DNA from: Chitinophaga sp.
GTDB lineage: Bacteria; Bacteroidota; Bacteroidia; Chitinophagales; Chitinophagaceae
Length of the DNA stretch: 64,000 bases
Assembly: GCF_019236475.1 (NCBI RefSeq)
Contig: NZ_JAFAIX010000004.1
Location: forward strand, 434,001 to 498,000
Direction: 5' to 3'
Positions 35,228-44,526 of the stretch are shown here, in pieces. The position numbers and the translations under genes are program-made. The notes beneath the pieces were generated by a model. The model saw nothing but the letters and a program-made list of their open reading frames with translations. It did no database searches and had not been told where the DNA came from. Position 1 is the stretch's first letter; every line of letters begins with the position of its first letter.

Positions 35228-36592
35228 ATGATACCATCTAACTGGAACGAATATATTCGGCACCCGTTGTTAAATGCGGTAATTGTTTGGCTGATGTTGC
35301 TGCCTGCCATCGCAGTTGTTGCCCAGAATGCCATCACTCCGCAGGATTCCATTACGCCCGTTGTGTGGAATTTGCAGCAATGCCTGGATTATGCCATGAA
35401 GTATAATATTCAGCTCAACACCCTCCGACTCACCCAATTAAACACAGAGCAGGATTTGATCCTCTCCAAAGCCGCGAAGCTGCCCAACCTGAGTGCGTCC
35501 GCTACGCAGAATGTAACCGGAGGCAAGAATCTCAATAACGCCTATACGACAACCGCAAGTGGTAATTATGGAATTAATTCCAATGTCACGCTCTACAATG
35601 GCGGTATCCTCAATAAAGATATTCAACAGAAACAGTTGCTCACCAAAGTAGCAGGACTGAATGTGGATCAGCAGATGAACAATATCACCCTCTTGATTAC
35701 ACAGGATTATTTAAGCATCCTATTGGCAAAAGAGAATATTGTATACTTGAAAGATCTGCTTACTACTGCGGAAGCCCAGGTAACACAGGCCCAGCAACAG
35801 TATGATGTAGGTTCTATTGCACTGGTGGCCCTCGTTGAGCTGAAAGCGCAACTGGCCAACGACAAATACCTCCTCGTAACGGCAGAGAATACACGCCGTC
35901 AGAATTTGCTGAACCTCAAACAAGTATTACTGCTGCCTACCAGCAAACCTTTCGATATCGTTTCGCCGGATACCTTGATGGGAGTGGGGCTGCTGACACC
36001 TGTAGAAATGGCGCAGAAAGAAGCCCTGGATACCAGGCCAGAAGTGAAAAGTAGTAGTATGAGTGTAGACGTGTCTCACCTAGATCTTGCCAAAGCCCGC
36101 GCTGGCTTCCTGCCTATACTCACGGCCGGTGGATCGCTGGCCAGCAATTATTCTACCGTTAATGATATCGGCTATTTCAAACAATTGGACAATAACTTTT
36201 ACCAACAATTAGGCGTAACGCTTTCTGTGCCCATCTTCACGCGCAGACAGAATAAAACCAACGTGGAGAAAGCAAAGCTAGAAGTACAGCAATCCGAACT
36301 AAACTTACAGAATACCAAAACGGTATTGTCTCAACAAGTGGAACAGGCTTATATCGCGGTGTTGAACGCACAAGGCCAATATGATGCGGCGGCAGAACAG
36401 TTTAAATTTACACAGGAAGCTTTTCGTATTGCTTCTGAACAACTGAAGATAGGCGCTACTAACGTGGTGGAATTCCTCCAGCAGAAGACCCTTTATATAC
36501 AGGCCATGCAGGCTTACATACAGGCTAAATACAGTGCCGCATTGAATATCAGGATATATGACTTCTACAGGGGCATCCCTGTACAACTATAA
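35228..36592 (+). CDS. TolC-family outer-membrane efflux protein
   Basis: 454 residues. After a hydrophobic leader (LNAVIVWLMLLPAIAVVAQ) the OEP domain begins with NLQQCLDYAMKYNIQLN, and the repeat structure of two OEP units is clear (long coiled-coil helices and LSASATQNVTGG/ILTAGGSLASNYS barrel strands). It ends in the helix TNVVEFLQQKTLYIQAMQAY and a short tail. It is first of four genes TolC-MacA-MacB(ATPase)-MacB(permease), so it is the outer channel of an ABC-type tripartite exporter. Confidence 0.92.
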   Translation: MIPSNWNEYIRHPLLNAVIVWLMLLPAIAVVAQNAITPQDSITPVVWNLQQCLDYAMKYNIQLNTLRLTQLNTEQDLILSKAAKLPNLSASATQNVTGGKNLNNAYTTTASGNYGINSNVTLYNGGILNKDIQQKQLLTKVAGLNVDQQMNNITLLITQDYLSILLAKENIVYLKDLLTTAEAQVTQAQQQYDVGSIALVALVELKAQLANDKYLLVTAENTRRQNLLNLKQVLLLPTSKPFDIVSPDTLMGVGLLTPVEMAQKEALDTRPEVKSSSMSVDVSHLDLAKARAGFLPILTAGGSLASNYSTVNDIGYFKQLDNNFYQQLGVTLSVPIFTRRQNKTNVEKAKLEVQQSELNLQNTKTVLSQQVEQAYIAVLNAQGQYDAAAEQFKFTQEAFRIASEQLKIGATNVVEFLQQKTLYIQAMQAYIQAKYSAALNIRIYDFYRGIPVQL

Positions 36593-36596
36593 ACGC

Positions 36597-37847
36597 ATGC
36601 AGCTTATGGGAAAATATAAACGACCGATTATTATAGGGACGATAATATTGGTGTTGCTGGTGTTGATCTGGTATTTCTTTTTCAGAAAAACAACGCCCCC
36701 CATCACCTTTGTGACGGAGTATCCTACCTATGGTCATATAGCCACTACCGTTACTGCTACTGGTAGAATCCAACCAGTGGATACGGTGGCGGTGGGTACG
36801 CAGGTTTCCGGCACACTGAAATACCTGTATGTAGATTTTAACACCCAAGTGAAACAAGGGCAACTGCTCGCCCAGTTAGACCAGTCGCTCTTCCTGGCGT
36901 CCGTAAATCAGTTTAAAGGGAGCCTGGAAAATGCTAAAAGTCAACTTACGTATCAGCAGGCGCAATACGGCCGACAGGAACAACTGTATAAAGTAGGCGC
37001 GATCAGCAGGGCAGACTACGATAACTCGACCTACCTGCTCAATTCGGCGAAAGCGAGTGTGGCCAGCATTGCCGCCCAGCTCGCGTCTGCCGAAAAAAAT
37101 CTCTCTTTTACCAATATCTATTCGCCTATCAACGGCGTAGTACTGAATAGGAATGTAAGCGTAGGACAAACAGTGGCGGCCAGTTTCAGTACGCCTACTT
37201 TGTTCGTTATTGCTAAGGATATTACTAAGATGCAGGTGGAAGCAAGTGTGGATGAAGCCGATATCGGCAATGTGCGCGATAGTCTTCGTGTAACCTTCAC
37301 CGTTGATGCTTACTTGGATGATGTGTTCAGCGGTCGTGTGCAGGAAATCAGGCTGCAACCCAGCGTTTCTTCCAATGTGGTGACTTACAACACGATCATC
37401 AATGCACCTAATGAGGATAGGAAGCTGAAACCTGGTATGACGGCCAATGTGACGATCTATACGGCGGAAAAAGACAATGCGCTACTGATCCCCGTGAGAG
37501 CATTGAAATTCCGCCCCGACTCTGCCGCACTGGGTAAAAAATACAAGATATTAACCGCTGTTAAAAAACACGAAAATGTACCGCGTGATACAAATAAAAT
37601 AGACTTGGAGAAAAAGAAACGCGAAGGTACCATGAGTTACGTGTGGGTGCTACATGGCGATACCTTGCAACAGGTGCGCATACGGACAGGGCTAAACGAT
37701 AATACGCACTTAGAAGTATTATATGGGCTTACCATCAATGACAAAGTGATCACCAGTATGGATGGAGGCGGAGGCGGAGGCCCGGCTTCCACGGCGCAAG
37801 GCGGTACGAATAGTCCTTTCCTCCCTAAATTCGGACGAAGACGATGA
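36597..37847 (+). CDS. macA: MacA-like periplasmic adaptor protein
   Basis: About 416 residues from the ATG at 36597, four bases after the stop of the TolC gene; an ATG at 36606 is also possible, and the longer frame from 36558 lies inside the TolC gene. One membrane span (PIIIGTIILVLLVLIWYFFF), then the lipoyl half (GRIQPVDTVAVGTQVSGTLK), a coiled-coil hairpin, the second lipoyl half (TNIYSPINGVVLNRNVSVGQ) and beta-barrel/MP domains (GMTANVTIYTAEKDNALLIP). A Lys-rich insert (VKKHENVPRDTNKIDLEKKK) sits in the C-terminal domain. It links the TolC channel with the MacB pump. Confidence 0.92.
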   Translation: MQLMGKYKRPIIIGTIILVLLVLIWYFFFRKTTPPITFVTEYPTYGHIATTVTATGRIQPVDTVAVGTQVSGTLKYLYVDFNTQVKQGQLLAQLDQSLFLASVNQFKGSLENAKSQLTYQQAQYGRQEQLYKVGAISRADYDNSTYLLNSAKASVASIAAQLASAEKNLSFTNIYSPINGVVLNRNVSVGQTVAASFSTPTLFVIAKDITKMQVEASVDEADIGNVRDSLRVTFTVDAYLDDVFSGRVQEIRLQPSVSSNVVTYNTIINAPNEDRKLKPGMTANVTIYTAEKDNALLIPVRALKFRPDSAALGKKYKILTAVKKHENVPRDTNKIDLEKKKREGTMSYVWVLHGDTLQQVRIRTGLNDNTHLEVLYGLTINDKVITSMDGGGGGGPASTAQGGTNSPFLPKFGRRR

Positions 37848-38590
37848 GCAAAAAGATTCTTGAAGTAGACAACATTCGCAGGGAGTTCCACATGGGAACA
37901 GAAACAGTGCGCGCACTGAAAGGCGTTTCCTTTTCCGTGAATGCCGGCGAATTTGTGACGATCATGGGAAGCAGTGGTAGTGGTAAAACAACCCTCCTAA
38001 ATTTATTGGGCTGCCTGGACAGGCCCACTGCTGGCGATTATCTGCTGGATGGTACCAACGTAGGAAAGCTTACCCGCAATGAATTGGCGAAAGTACGTAA
38101 CCTGAAAATTGGGTTCGTTTTCCAGGCCTATAACTTGCTGCCACGTACGTCGGCATTGGAGAATGTGGAACTGCCATTGTTTTATAATAAAACGATCAGC
38201 ACCCATCAACGCAGAGAAAAAGCTGTTCGCGCACTAGAGGCGGTTCGATTGGAAGATCGGCTGGAACATACGCCCAGTCAGCTTTCCGGTGGGCAGCAAC
38301 AAAGAGTGGCGATTGCCAGAGCATTGGTGAATGAACCAGTGATGATTTTGGCAGACGAGGCTACAGGTAACCTCGATACCCGCACATCGTATGAAATCAT
38401 GGCCCTGATGCAAGAACTGAACCAGCAAGGAAAAACAATCGTGTTCGTGACCCATGAACCCGATATAGCTGCCTTCAGTAGTCGCACTATCATGCTCCGC
38501 GATGGAAAAGTGCAACGGGATGCCATCAACGAAAATGTTCGCTCTGCAAAAGAAGCCTTGGCGTCATTACCGGCTGCAGACGATTACTAA
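37844..38590 (+). CDS. MacB/LolD-type ABC transporter ATP-binding protein
   Basis: 248 residues with Walker A GSSGSGKTT, Q-loop FVFQAYNL, signature LSGGQQQR, Walker B VMILADEA and H-loop FVTHEPD. It overlaps the stop of the adaptor gene (ATGA at 37844-37847). ATPase and permease are separate genes here, unlike the fused E. coli MacB. It drives export of the substrate through the adjacent permease. Confidence 0.94.
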   Translation: MSKKILEVDNIRREFHMGTETVRALKGVSFSVNAGEFVTIMGSSGSGKTTLLNLLGCLDRPTAGDYLLDGTNVGKLTRNELAKVRNLKIGFVFQAYNLLPRTSALENVELPLFYNKTISTHQRREKAVRALEAVRLEDRLEHTPSQLSGGQQQRVAIARALVNEPVMILADEATGNLDTRTSYEIMALMQELNQQGKTIVFVTHEPDIAAFSSRTIMLRDGKVQRDAINENVRSAKEALASLPAADDY

Positions 38591-38600
38591 TGAGTGTCAC

Positions 38601-39821
38601 ATGAGTATATTCAATCTGATACGACTGGCGCTGCGGGCGCTTCAACGCAATAAACTGCGTGCTTTCCTGACCATGCTCGGGATTATCATCGGCGTGGCCG
38701 CTGTGATCGCGATGGTGGCCATAGGGCAGGGATCTAAAGAAAGCATTCAGACACAGTTGGGAAATATGGGCTCCAATATGGTGACCATCCTGCCTAGCAG
38801 TAATGTGGCCGGTGGTGCTCGTATGGATGCTTCCTCTTTTCAATCCTTGACGTTGGTAGATGTGACTGCATTGCAGAAACAAGCCACCCTCTTAACGGCC
38901 GTTTCTCCAGTGGCTTCCATAAAAGGGCAGTCTATTTCAGGTCCGTTCAACTGGCCCACTTCTTTGCAGGGCGGAAATACAGATTATTTCGATATCCGCA
39001 AACTCACCGTACAAGATGGCATCGCTTATTCAGAATCAGATGTAGCCTCCGCTGCAAAGGTTTGTCTGCTGGGAAAAACGGTGGTAGATAATTTATTCCC
39101 CAATGGGGAAAGTCCTATTGGTAAGGTGATTCGTTTCAATAAGATTCCCTTACAAGTAATCGGTACGCTAGTGCCTAAAGGCGTGAGCTCATTTGGGCAA
39201 GACCAGGACGATATCATTGTGGCACCTTATACCACCATTCAGAAACGTATGTTGGCCACGATTTATTTACAGAGCATTATAGGCTCTGCTGTTAGTGAAG
39301 GACAATCAGATGCTGCTGTGGACCAGATTACTAGTATACTCCGGCAAACGCATCGTTTACGGCAAAGCGATGATAATAATTTCACCGTGAGAACGATGGC
39401 GGAACTGATTAAAACCCTCAGTTCCACCAGCAGTTTGCTCACGATATTGCTGACTGCTATCGCAGGTATATCCCTTGTCATTGGCGGTATCGGTATCATG
39501 AATATCATGTATGTTTCCGTTACAGAACGTACGCGGGAAATAGGTTTGCGTATGTCCATCGGTGCAAGAGGCTTAGATATCCTCTTGCAATTCCTGGTAG
39601 AAGCCATTATTATCAGTATCACCGGCGGGGTAATTGGCGTAATACTGGGCGTATCCGCTTCTACCATCATTACCATGACATTGGGATGGCCTACCTTGGT
39701 ATCTCGCAGTTCTATTATTTTATCCTTTATGGTGTGTGCCCTAACCGGTGTTTTCTTTGGGTATTATCCGGCGTTAAAGGCCAGCAGACTCGATCCTATA
39801 GAGGCGCTGCGATATGAATAA
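38601..39821 (+). CDS. MacB-type ABC transporter permease
   Basis: About 406 residues from the ATG at 38601, 10 bases after the ATPase stop; the longer upstream frame lies inside the ATPase gene. N-terminal span preceded by NLIRLALRALQRNKLRAFLT, the large periplasmic MacB_PCD domain (IIGVAAVIAMVAIGQGSKES to about residue 250), and three C-terminal spans of the FtsX domain (IAGISLVIGGIGIMNIMYVS, EIGLRMSIGARGLDIL). It ends DPIEALRYE, the usual family tail. It exports substrates such as lipopeptides or macrolide-like compounds; the natural substrate is unknown. Confidence 0.93.
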   Translation: MSIFNLIRLALRALQRNKLRAFLTMLGIIIGVAAVIAMVAIGQGSKESIQTQLGNMGSNMVTILPSSNVAGGARMDASSFQSLTLVDVTALQKQATLLTAVSPVASIKGQSISGPFNWPTSLQGGNTDYFDIRKLTVQDGIAYSESDVASAAKVCLLGKTVVDNLFPNGESPIGKVIRFNKIPLQVIGTLVPKGVSSFGQDQDDIIVAPYTTIQKRMLATIYLQSIIGSAVSEGQSDAAVDQITSILRQTHRLRQSDDNNFTVRTMAELIKTLSSTSSLLTILLTAIAGISLVIGGIGIMNIMYVSVTERTREIGLRMSIGARGLDILLQFLVEAIIISITGGVIGVILGVSASTIITMTLGWPTLVSRSSIILSFMVCALTGVFFGYYPALKASRLDPIEALRYE

Positions 39822-39824
39822 TCC

Positions 39825-40754
39825 TTATTTTCGTGGCATAAAATTCCAGCGCAGTCCTGCACTGAGATAATAGTTTGTTCCCAGGCGATGCCGTGGTTTC
39901 TCACTGAAAATATCTGATAATTTTTTATCGGAGAAGGTGACAGCACTGGTAAGTAAGCTACCGCCGGCGAGAATGAAATCAGCATGTTTTCCCAAATGCC
40001 AAGTGTTTTCCAAGCCTGCTGTAATTTCAGAATATCCCATTAAGCGTTTATCATTGGGAGAGTGGGTAACATCATAAGACGCGCCCCGCATGCGAATGGC
40101 GAGTGCCAGATCTGTATATTTATTAAGTTTGGTAGACACGGAGGCCTTTTCCGGAAAGTTGATATCTATGCTGTATTTGCTATCCGTTTGCCAGCGGCAG
40201 AACAAAGCTGGCAAGATCATGGGTGTACCAAAAGCATTGGTCAGCATACCTCCCAAGCCATAAGAGAAATGGCGATTATGTTGTTTGATGAAGATAATGC
40301 CGCCTTGGAGAAAGAAATCATCGCTGGTGATCTCTTCCAGATCTGTGCCGAGAGAGGCCGCTGCAACGGCCACCATACTCCAGCGGTTACGCATACTGCG
40401 CATGTATTTTAGTGCAATAGTGGTTTCTAATAATTCCTTTGGGAATATTGTTTTCGTATAATCTTTATTGTCGAGTGTGGTATAACTCCCGCCAATGCCG
40501 AGTGACCAGGCGCGCATTTTTCCCGTGGCGGTATCTATGGTGGAAGCTAATTGGAAGGCTGCACCAAAGTTATAACGGCGCTGACTGGTGGTAGACGCGG
40601 TTTTTACGCTGTCTTCCGGCCGTATATAATGAGATGCTGGCAGGTAATCCGTGCTGATACCAATACCTGGGCCATTGAGGGAAGTGGCGCCCAACTGGGC
40701 TATTGCATGATTGGCAGTGCCTAATAAAAATAATAAGGGAAGTTTCTTAATCAT
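39825..40754 (-). CDS. Outer-membrane barrel-like protein (unknown)
   Basis: 309 residues with signal peptide (MIKKLPLLFLLGTANHAIA). The mature chain is strand-rich with alternating aromatic/polar residues and ends ...YLSAGLRWNFMPRK. Segments RYNFGAAFQLASTIDTATG, WSLGIGGSYTTLDNKDYT, TIALKYMRSMRNRWSMVAVA and FADFILAGGSLLT-like stretches suggest an outer-membrane transporter or usher-type barrel of a small family. It is convergent with the MacB operon (3-base gap). Confidence 0.6.
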   Translation of the reverse strand: MIKKLPLLFLLGTANHAIAQLGATSLNGPGIGISTDYLPASHYIRPEDSVKTASTTSQRRYNFGAAFQLASTIDTATGKMRAWSLGIGGSYTTLDNKDYTKTIFPKELLETTIALKYMRSMRNRWSMVAVAAASLGTDLEEITSDDFFLQGGIIFIKQHNRHFSYGLGGMLTNAFGTPMILPALFCRWQTDSKYSIDINFPEKASVSTKLNKYTDLALAIRMRGASYDVTHSPNDKRLMGYSEITAGLENTWHLGKHADFILAGGSLLTSAVTFSDKKLSDIFSEKPRHRLGTNYYLSAGLRWNFMPRK

Positions 40755-40901
40755 AATTTTGTTGCAGGTTTAGAGATCGACACGAACCTATCCTACTTAC
40801 CCCTACGCGATTGCAGATTATATTTTGAAAATCCTGATTTAAACAATTGATAGGAATGCGTGTTAAATCTCTTCGAAAAATGAGCCTGCAAATTCCTTGA
40901 T

Positions 40902-41423
40902 ATGAGATATATATTGCCCCTGTTGTTGGTATGCCTTGTTCATACGGTTAATGTTCATGCACAGGTTAATGATGATGATCAAAAAACGATTCAGCATATT
41001 TTCGGGAAAGAGAAAAAAGAAATCGTAGCGGAATACATGGATTTTAAGAACAATACGAATGATCCTTTCTGGTCTTTATATGATCAGTATGAACAGAACC
41101 GGCGAACATTAAGTAGGGAACGGTTGGACATTCTACAGGATTATACGCGTCTTTACACTACCCTGGATGATGAATCCGCTACGTCCTTAATAAAGAGAAC
41201 ATTGGAAAATGATGTGGCATATGATAGATTTTACGAGCGATATTTTAAGAAGTTCTCGAAGGTAATGGGCGGTAAGAATGCTGCTAAATTCATACAACTG
41301 GAATTGTATTTCCAGAATGCCATAAAATCTTCTATCCTAAATTCGATACCCTTCCTTGGTGAGTTGAAAAGAACCGCGATGTCTTTAAGCCCAAACATGG
41401 GGCCTAAGCATGGATTGGATTAA
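40902..41423 (+). CDS. Small exported helical protein
   Basis: 173 residues with signal peptide (MRYILPLLLVCLVHTVNVHAQ). The rest is mostly alpha-helical: TIQHIFGKEKKEIVAEYMDF, LYDQYEQNRRTLSRERLDIL, YDRFYERYFKKFSKVM and GGKNAAKFIQLELYFQNAIK. It recalls Spy/LTXXQ-type periplasmic helical proteins in composition and length, but the LTxxQ motif is not obvious. Standalone gene with a bidirectional terminator 3'. Confidence 0.6.
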   Translation: MRYILPLLLVCLVHTVNVHAQVNDDDQKTIQHIFGKEKKEIVAEYMDFKNNTNDPFWSLYDQYEQNRRTLSRERLDILQDYTRLYTTLDDESATSLIKRTLENDVAYDRFYERYFKKFSKVMGGKNAAKFIQLELYFQNAIKSSILNSIPFLGELKRTAMSLSPNMGPKHGLD

Positions 41424-41424
41424 T

Positions 41425-41460
41425 AAAAAAGTCTGCACTGTAGATAGTGCAGACTTTTTT
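41425..41460. terminator. Bidirectional intrinsic terminator
   Basis: AAAAAAGTCTGCACT at 41425-41439 and its exact complement at 41446-41460 surround a six-base loop. A- and T-runs on both sides serve the two convergent genes that end at 41423 and 41482. Confidence 0.9.
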
Positions 41461-41481
41461 ATTGCAATATGGATTGAACAG

Positions 41482-41901
41482 TTATTTGTTGCCATAGTTC
41501 ACCATCCAGCTAATGCCATATTTATCGATCAGCATGCCGAACGCTTCCGCCCAGAAAGTAGGGCCGATAGGCATTGTAATGTTGCCGCCTTCCGCGAGGC
41601 CGCTGAAGATACGATTAGCTTCCTCTTTGCTTTCAGGAGCAACAGCTACTGCGAAATTGCTGCCGGTGGTTGGGTTGGGATATGATTTAGGAATATCGCT
41701 ACCCATCAGTACGGTGTTGTTGCCAATAGGCAGCATCACGTGCATGATTTTATCTTTTTCATCTGGTTCGCAGGGGTGTTCAGGAGGCATTTCGCTGAAA
41801 CGAGAAACCATGGCGAATTCGCCGCCGAACACTTTTTTGTAATGATTGAATGCAGCTTCGCAATTGCCCTGAAAGTTCAGGTATGGATTTACACTTGCCA
41901 T
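41482..41901 (-). CDS. VOC-family (PhnB/glyoxalase-like) protein
   Basis: 139 residues with the PhnB-type start VNPYLNFQGNCEAAFNHYKK, the central GEFAMVSRFSEMPPEHPC and IMHVMLPIGNNTVLMGSDIP, and a C-terminal EAFGMLIDKYGISWMVNYG. The pattern is the two-repeat vicinal-oxygen-chelate fold; such proteins are often called 3-demethylubiquinone-9 3-methyltransferase or PhnB, but most are of unknown substrate. Gene is single. Confidence 0.87.
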   Translation of the reverse strand: MASVNPYLNFQGNCEAAFNHYKKVFGGEFAMVSRFSEMPPEHPCEPDEKDKIMHVMLPIGNNTVLMGSDIPKSYPNPTTGSNFAVAVAPESKEEANRIFSGLAEGGNITMPIGPTFWAEAFGMLIDKYGISWMVNYGNK

Positions 41902-42003
41902 ATAAGGTGATTTTATTATGGTGGATAATTACAACACAAATGTAACTGCAATATTAATGCAGTAGACAGGGCAAATAAGACAAAAAGAGGGGCAAATAAG
42001 ACA

Positions 42004-42444
42004 TTACAGTTCCTCGCGCGTGAGGGCGTGAAAAAAGTTTTGTAACTGGTGCACATGAACGAGTGGCCTGCCATAAGGGACCATGCCGGTAGGGCTTTCC
42101 GCCATTGGTTGGAAGCATTCATTCCTGGCGCATATATGAATACTGTTTAACCTGTTATACTTCAGTGAATATACGGCAGGATCTTCCCCATGCGCAGGAT
42201 CGCCAGGAATAAATCCAAAATTTTCCAGCCAAGTGATATCTAACACTACAGGATTGGCTTTCTGACAGGGTATTTTGCTGAGAGGGAGCCCTGTGTTATA
42301 GATATAGCCCTGCCATACGCCCTCCACAGTAAAGATCGTTTCCTGCATATTGCGGTCGTAATAAGCGACCAAGTTGCCAGTTCGTATATCTGTTTCTTCA
42401 ATCACGGGGCTATTCCTTTGCTGCAAATATAAATAACAAGGCAT
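42004..42444 (-). CDS. Small cytosolic protein of unknown function (phage-type orphan family)
   Basis: About 146 residues from the ATG at 42444; the longer frame from 42549 overlaps the divergent ligase gene. It contains DIRTGNLVAYYDRNMQETIF near the start, PVVLDITWLENFGFIPGD in the middle and LVHVHQLQNFFHALTREEL at the end. Proteins ending in HVHxLQNxxxALTxxEL are a common small family in Bacteroidota and their phages, of unknown role. It is divergent from the RNA ligase-like gene with only about 22 bases between starts. Confidence 0.7.
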   Translation of the reverse strand: MPCYLYLQQRNSPVIEETDIRTGNLVAYYDRNMQETIFTVEGVWQGYIYNTGLPLSKIPCQKANPVVLDITWLENFGFIPGDPAHGEDPAVYSLKYNRLNSIHICARNECFQPMAESPTGMVPYGRPLVHVHQLQNFFHALTREEL

Positions 42445-42466
42445 TAAATTTATATTGCAATGGAAT

Positions 42467-42958
42467 ATGATTATAACTTTACAATTAGACGAGGTATCAC
42501 AACAGTATTTCAACACTTTGCGCAATGCCCATTTCCCTGCACATGCCAATTACTTGGATGCGCATCTCTCCCTATTTTATAAACTTCCTGATGCAAATCT
42601 CGCTATAGATACTGATTTGCAAAACTTTGCGCAACGGGCGCCCATGGAACTGCAAGTAACAGGATTGTTTCAATTTGGGCAGGGAGTGGCCTTTACCCTG
42701 GCATCCGACGAACTGACGGCCTTGCATGCCGCCATGCAGCAACGCTGGGAACCCTGGCTGATCCGGCAAGACAAGCAACCGCTACATCCACATATTACTA
42801 TTCAAAATAAAGTTACTGCACATAAAGCCACACAGTTATATCATTCCCTCATGGAGCGCTTTACACCATTTACCGTACAGGCGTTGGGGTTACATACCTG
42901 GCGCTACCTAAAAGGCCCCTGGAAGCCCTTGGTTTACTACCCCTTTGGGATGGTCTAA
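42467..42958 (+). CDS. 2'-5' RNA ligase / phosphodiesterase-like (2H) protein
   Basis: About 163 residues from the ATG at 42467 (a TTG at 42455 is the alternative). The two catalytic HxT/S tetrads of the 2H superfamily are HLSLFY (about 34) and HPHITIQNK (about 104). Length and order match the bacterial LigT/YjcG group, which hydrolyses or ligates 2'-5' phosphodiesters; the cellular substrate is unknown. Confidence 0.85.
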   Translation: MIITLQLDEVSQQYFNTLRNAHFPAHANYLDAHLSLFYKLPDANLAIDTDLQNFAQRAPMELQVTGLFQFGQGVAFTLASDELTALHAAMQQRWEPWLIRQDKQPLHPHITIQNKVTAHKATQLYHSLMERFTPFTVQALGLHTWRYLKGPWKPLVYYPFGMV

Positions 42959-43036
42959 ATAGATGTTATCCCATCCTTCGTCATTGGCCGAAAAAAATTG
43001 CTTATCTTAGGTTATTGTCATGCTATCGGCCCCTTT

Positions 43037-43624
43037 ATGAATAGATTTTACGAGTACATTCGCCACTATACAGCACATCCAGTTACATCACAGGAACAAG
43101 ATGTGCTGCAACACGCTTTTCGTCCAAAGAAATTACGCAAACGCCAATACCTCCTGCAAGAAGGAGACATTTGCAGGCACCTGTCACTGATTACGAAAGG
43201 CGCCATGCGCCAGTATTCTGTAGATGAAAAAGGCGGAGAACATACGGTGCAATTTGGCATAGAAAACTGGTGGATGTCTGACAGAGAAAGCTTTGAACTA
43301 GGGTCGCCTTCTAAGTACAATATAGATGCCTGGGAAGATACAGAACTCTTGCAGATCGGATATGATGATTGGTGGCGATTACGCAGTGAAATCCCCGCTA
43401 TGCGTATCCTCACTGCCGAAATGGACAAACGACATGCCGTAGCCTCACAGAAACGCATACACGCAGCTATCACCCTCACTGCGGAAGAAAGATACCTGGA
43501 AATGATGAAATCCCAACCTGCATTTATCCAGCGTTTTCCCCAGAATATGATTGCCTCCTACTTAGGTATATCCCCTGAAACCCTTAGCCGTATACGGAAA
43601 CAGGCCTTCCTGCGCGGTGATTGA
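43037..43624 (+). CDS. Crp/Fnr-family transcriptional regulator
   Basis: About 195 residues from the ATG at 43037. The cyclic-nucleotide-binding-like domain is at 1-130 (RKRQYLLQEGDICRHLSLIT, KGAMRQYSVDEKGGEHTVQF, DAWEDTELLQIGYDDWW). The helix-turn-helix is at the C-terminus (ERFPQNMIASYLGISPETLS RIRK region). It is of the small Bacteroidota Crp type that often controls a neighbouring enzyme; the next gene, an alpha/beta hydrolase, begins 117 bases downstream. Confidence 0.9.
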   Translation: MNRFYEYIRHYTAHPVTSQEQDVLQHAFRPKKLRKRQYLLQEGDICRHLSLITKGAMRQYSVDEKGGEHTVQFGIENWWMSDRESFELGSPSKYNIDAWEDTELLQIGYDDWWRLRSEIPAMRILTAEMDKRHAVASQKRIHAAITLTAEERYLEMMKSQPAFIQRFPQNMIASYLGISPETLSRIRKQAFLRGD

Positions 43625-43741
43625 TCCCTCCTCTTGACAAAAATCAATGCCCGGCTTGATAAATGTCAAGCTGCTTTTTTGCCTATTATCATTTTTATGC
43701 TGCTGGTTGTATAGGACCTTTGAATCGTACAAATTCATTGT

Positions 43742-44524
43742 ATGAGAGAAGTGAATACTCGCACCATCATGATGATACACGGCGCTTTCGTGTGTGCTGC
43801 TACCTGGGATAACTGGAAACAGTACTTCGAAAACCACGGCTACAAAGTTGTTGTGCCACCATGGCCACACAAAACGGCGTCTGCGGTGGACTTGCGCAAA
43901 CGTCATCCGGATCACCTGATCGCTTCACTCCAACTCCAGGACCTGGTACAATATTACACCGACATCGCCAGCGTTCTTCCCGAACCCCCAGTGATCATGG
44001 GGCATTCTACAGGAGGGCTTGTAACACAACTATTATTGCAGAAAAATGTAGGGGCAGCCGGCATTGCTATTCATTCAACACCACCTCCCGGTGTGTTCTC
44101 ACTGAAATCTACGCTTGTACAAATGAGGTATAGGCCACTGGGGTACTACGTGTCTCCCGCAAATCCTTATCTCATGACCTTTCCAGAATGGCAACAAGCC
44201 ATTGCTAATGGCATGAACGAGCAAGAACAGTTACGGACGTACGAAAAATTTGCAGTGCCGGAATCCAGACGAATTCTGAGAGGCGGCGCAACCAGCATGG
44301 CACGGATTGATTTCTCACGGCCACATGCGCCACTACTGATGATAGCTGGTAGTGAAGATCGCATCGCACCAGCTTCTTTAGTCTTTTCAAACTTTAAAAA
44401 ATATAAACAAAACGGGTATGTAACGCAATTCCGGGAAGCGCCAGGACGCAATCATTTTGTACTGGGACAGCCAACCTGGGAAGAAGACGCCGCGTATATA
44501 CTCAAATGGATCAGAACTTACTGA
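43742..44524 (+). CDS. Alpha/beta-hydrolase
   Basis: 260 residues. HGAFVCAATWDNWKQYFEN supplies the oxyanion region, the nucleophile elbow is VIMGHSTGGLV, the acid SEDRIAP and the catalytic His PGRNHFVLGQ. No signal peptide, so cytosolic. Adjacent to a Crp regulator upstream and a DinB-like protein 2 bases downstream, likely co-transcribed. The cluster resembles small stress or detoxification operons but the substrate is unknown. Confidence 0.87.
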   Translation: MREVNTRTIMMIHGAFVCAATWDNWKQYFENHGYKVVVPPWPHKTASAVDLRKRHPDHLIASLQLQDLVQYYTDIASVLPEPPVIMGHSTGGLVTQLLLQKNVGAAGIAIHSTPPPGVFSLKSTLVQMRYRPLGYYVSPANPYLMTFPEWQQAIANGMNEQEQLRTYEKFAVPESRRILRGGATSMARIDFSRPHAPLLMIAGSEDRIAPASLVFSNFKKYKQNGYVTQFREAPGRNHFVLGQPTWEEDAAYILKWIRTY

Positions 44525-44526
44525 CT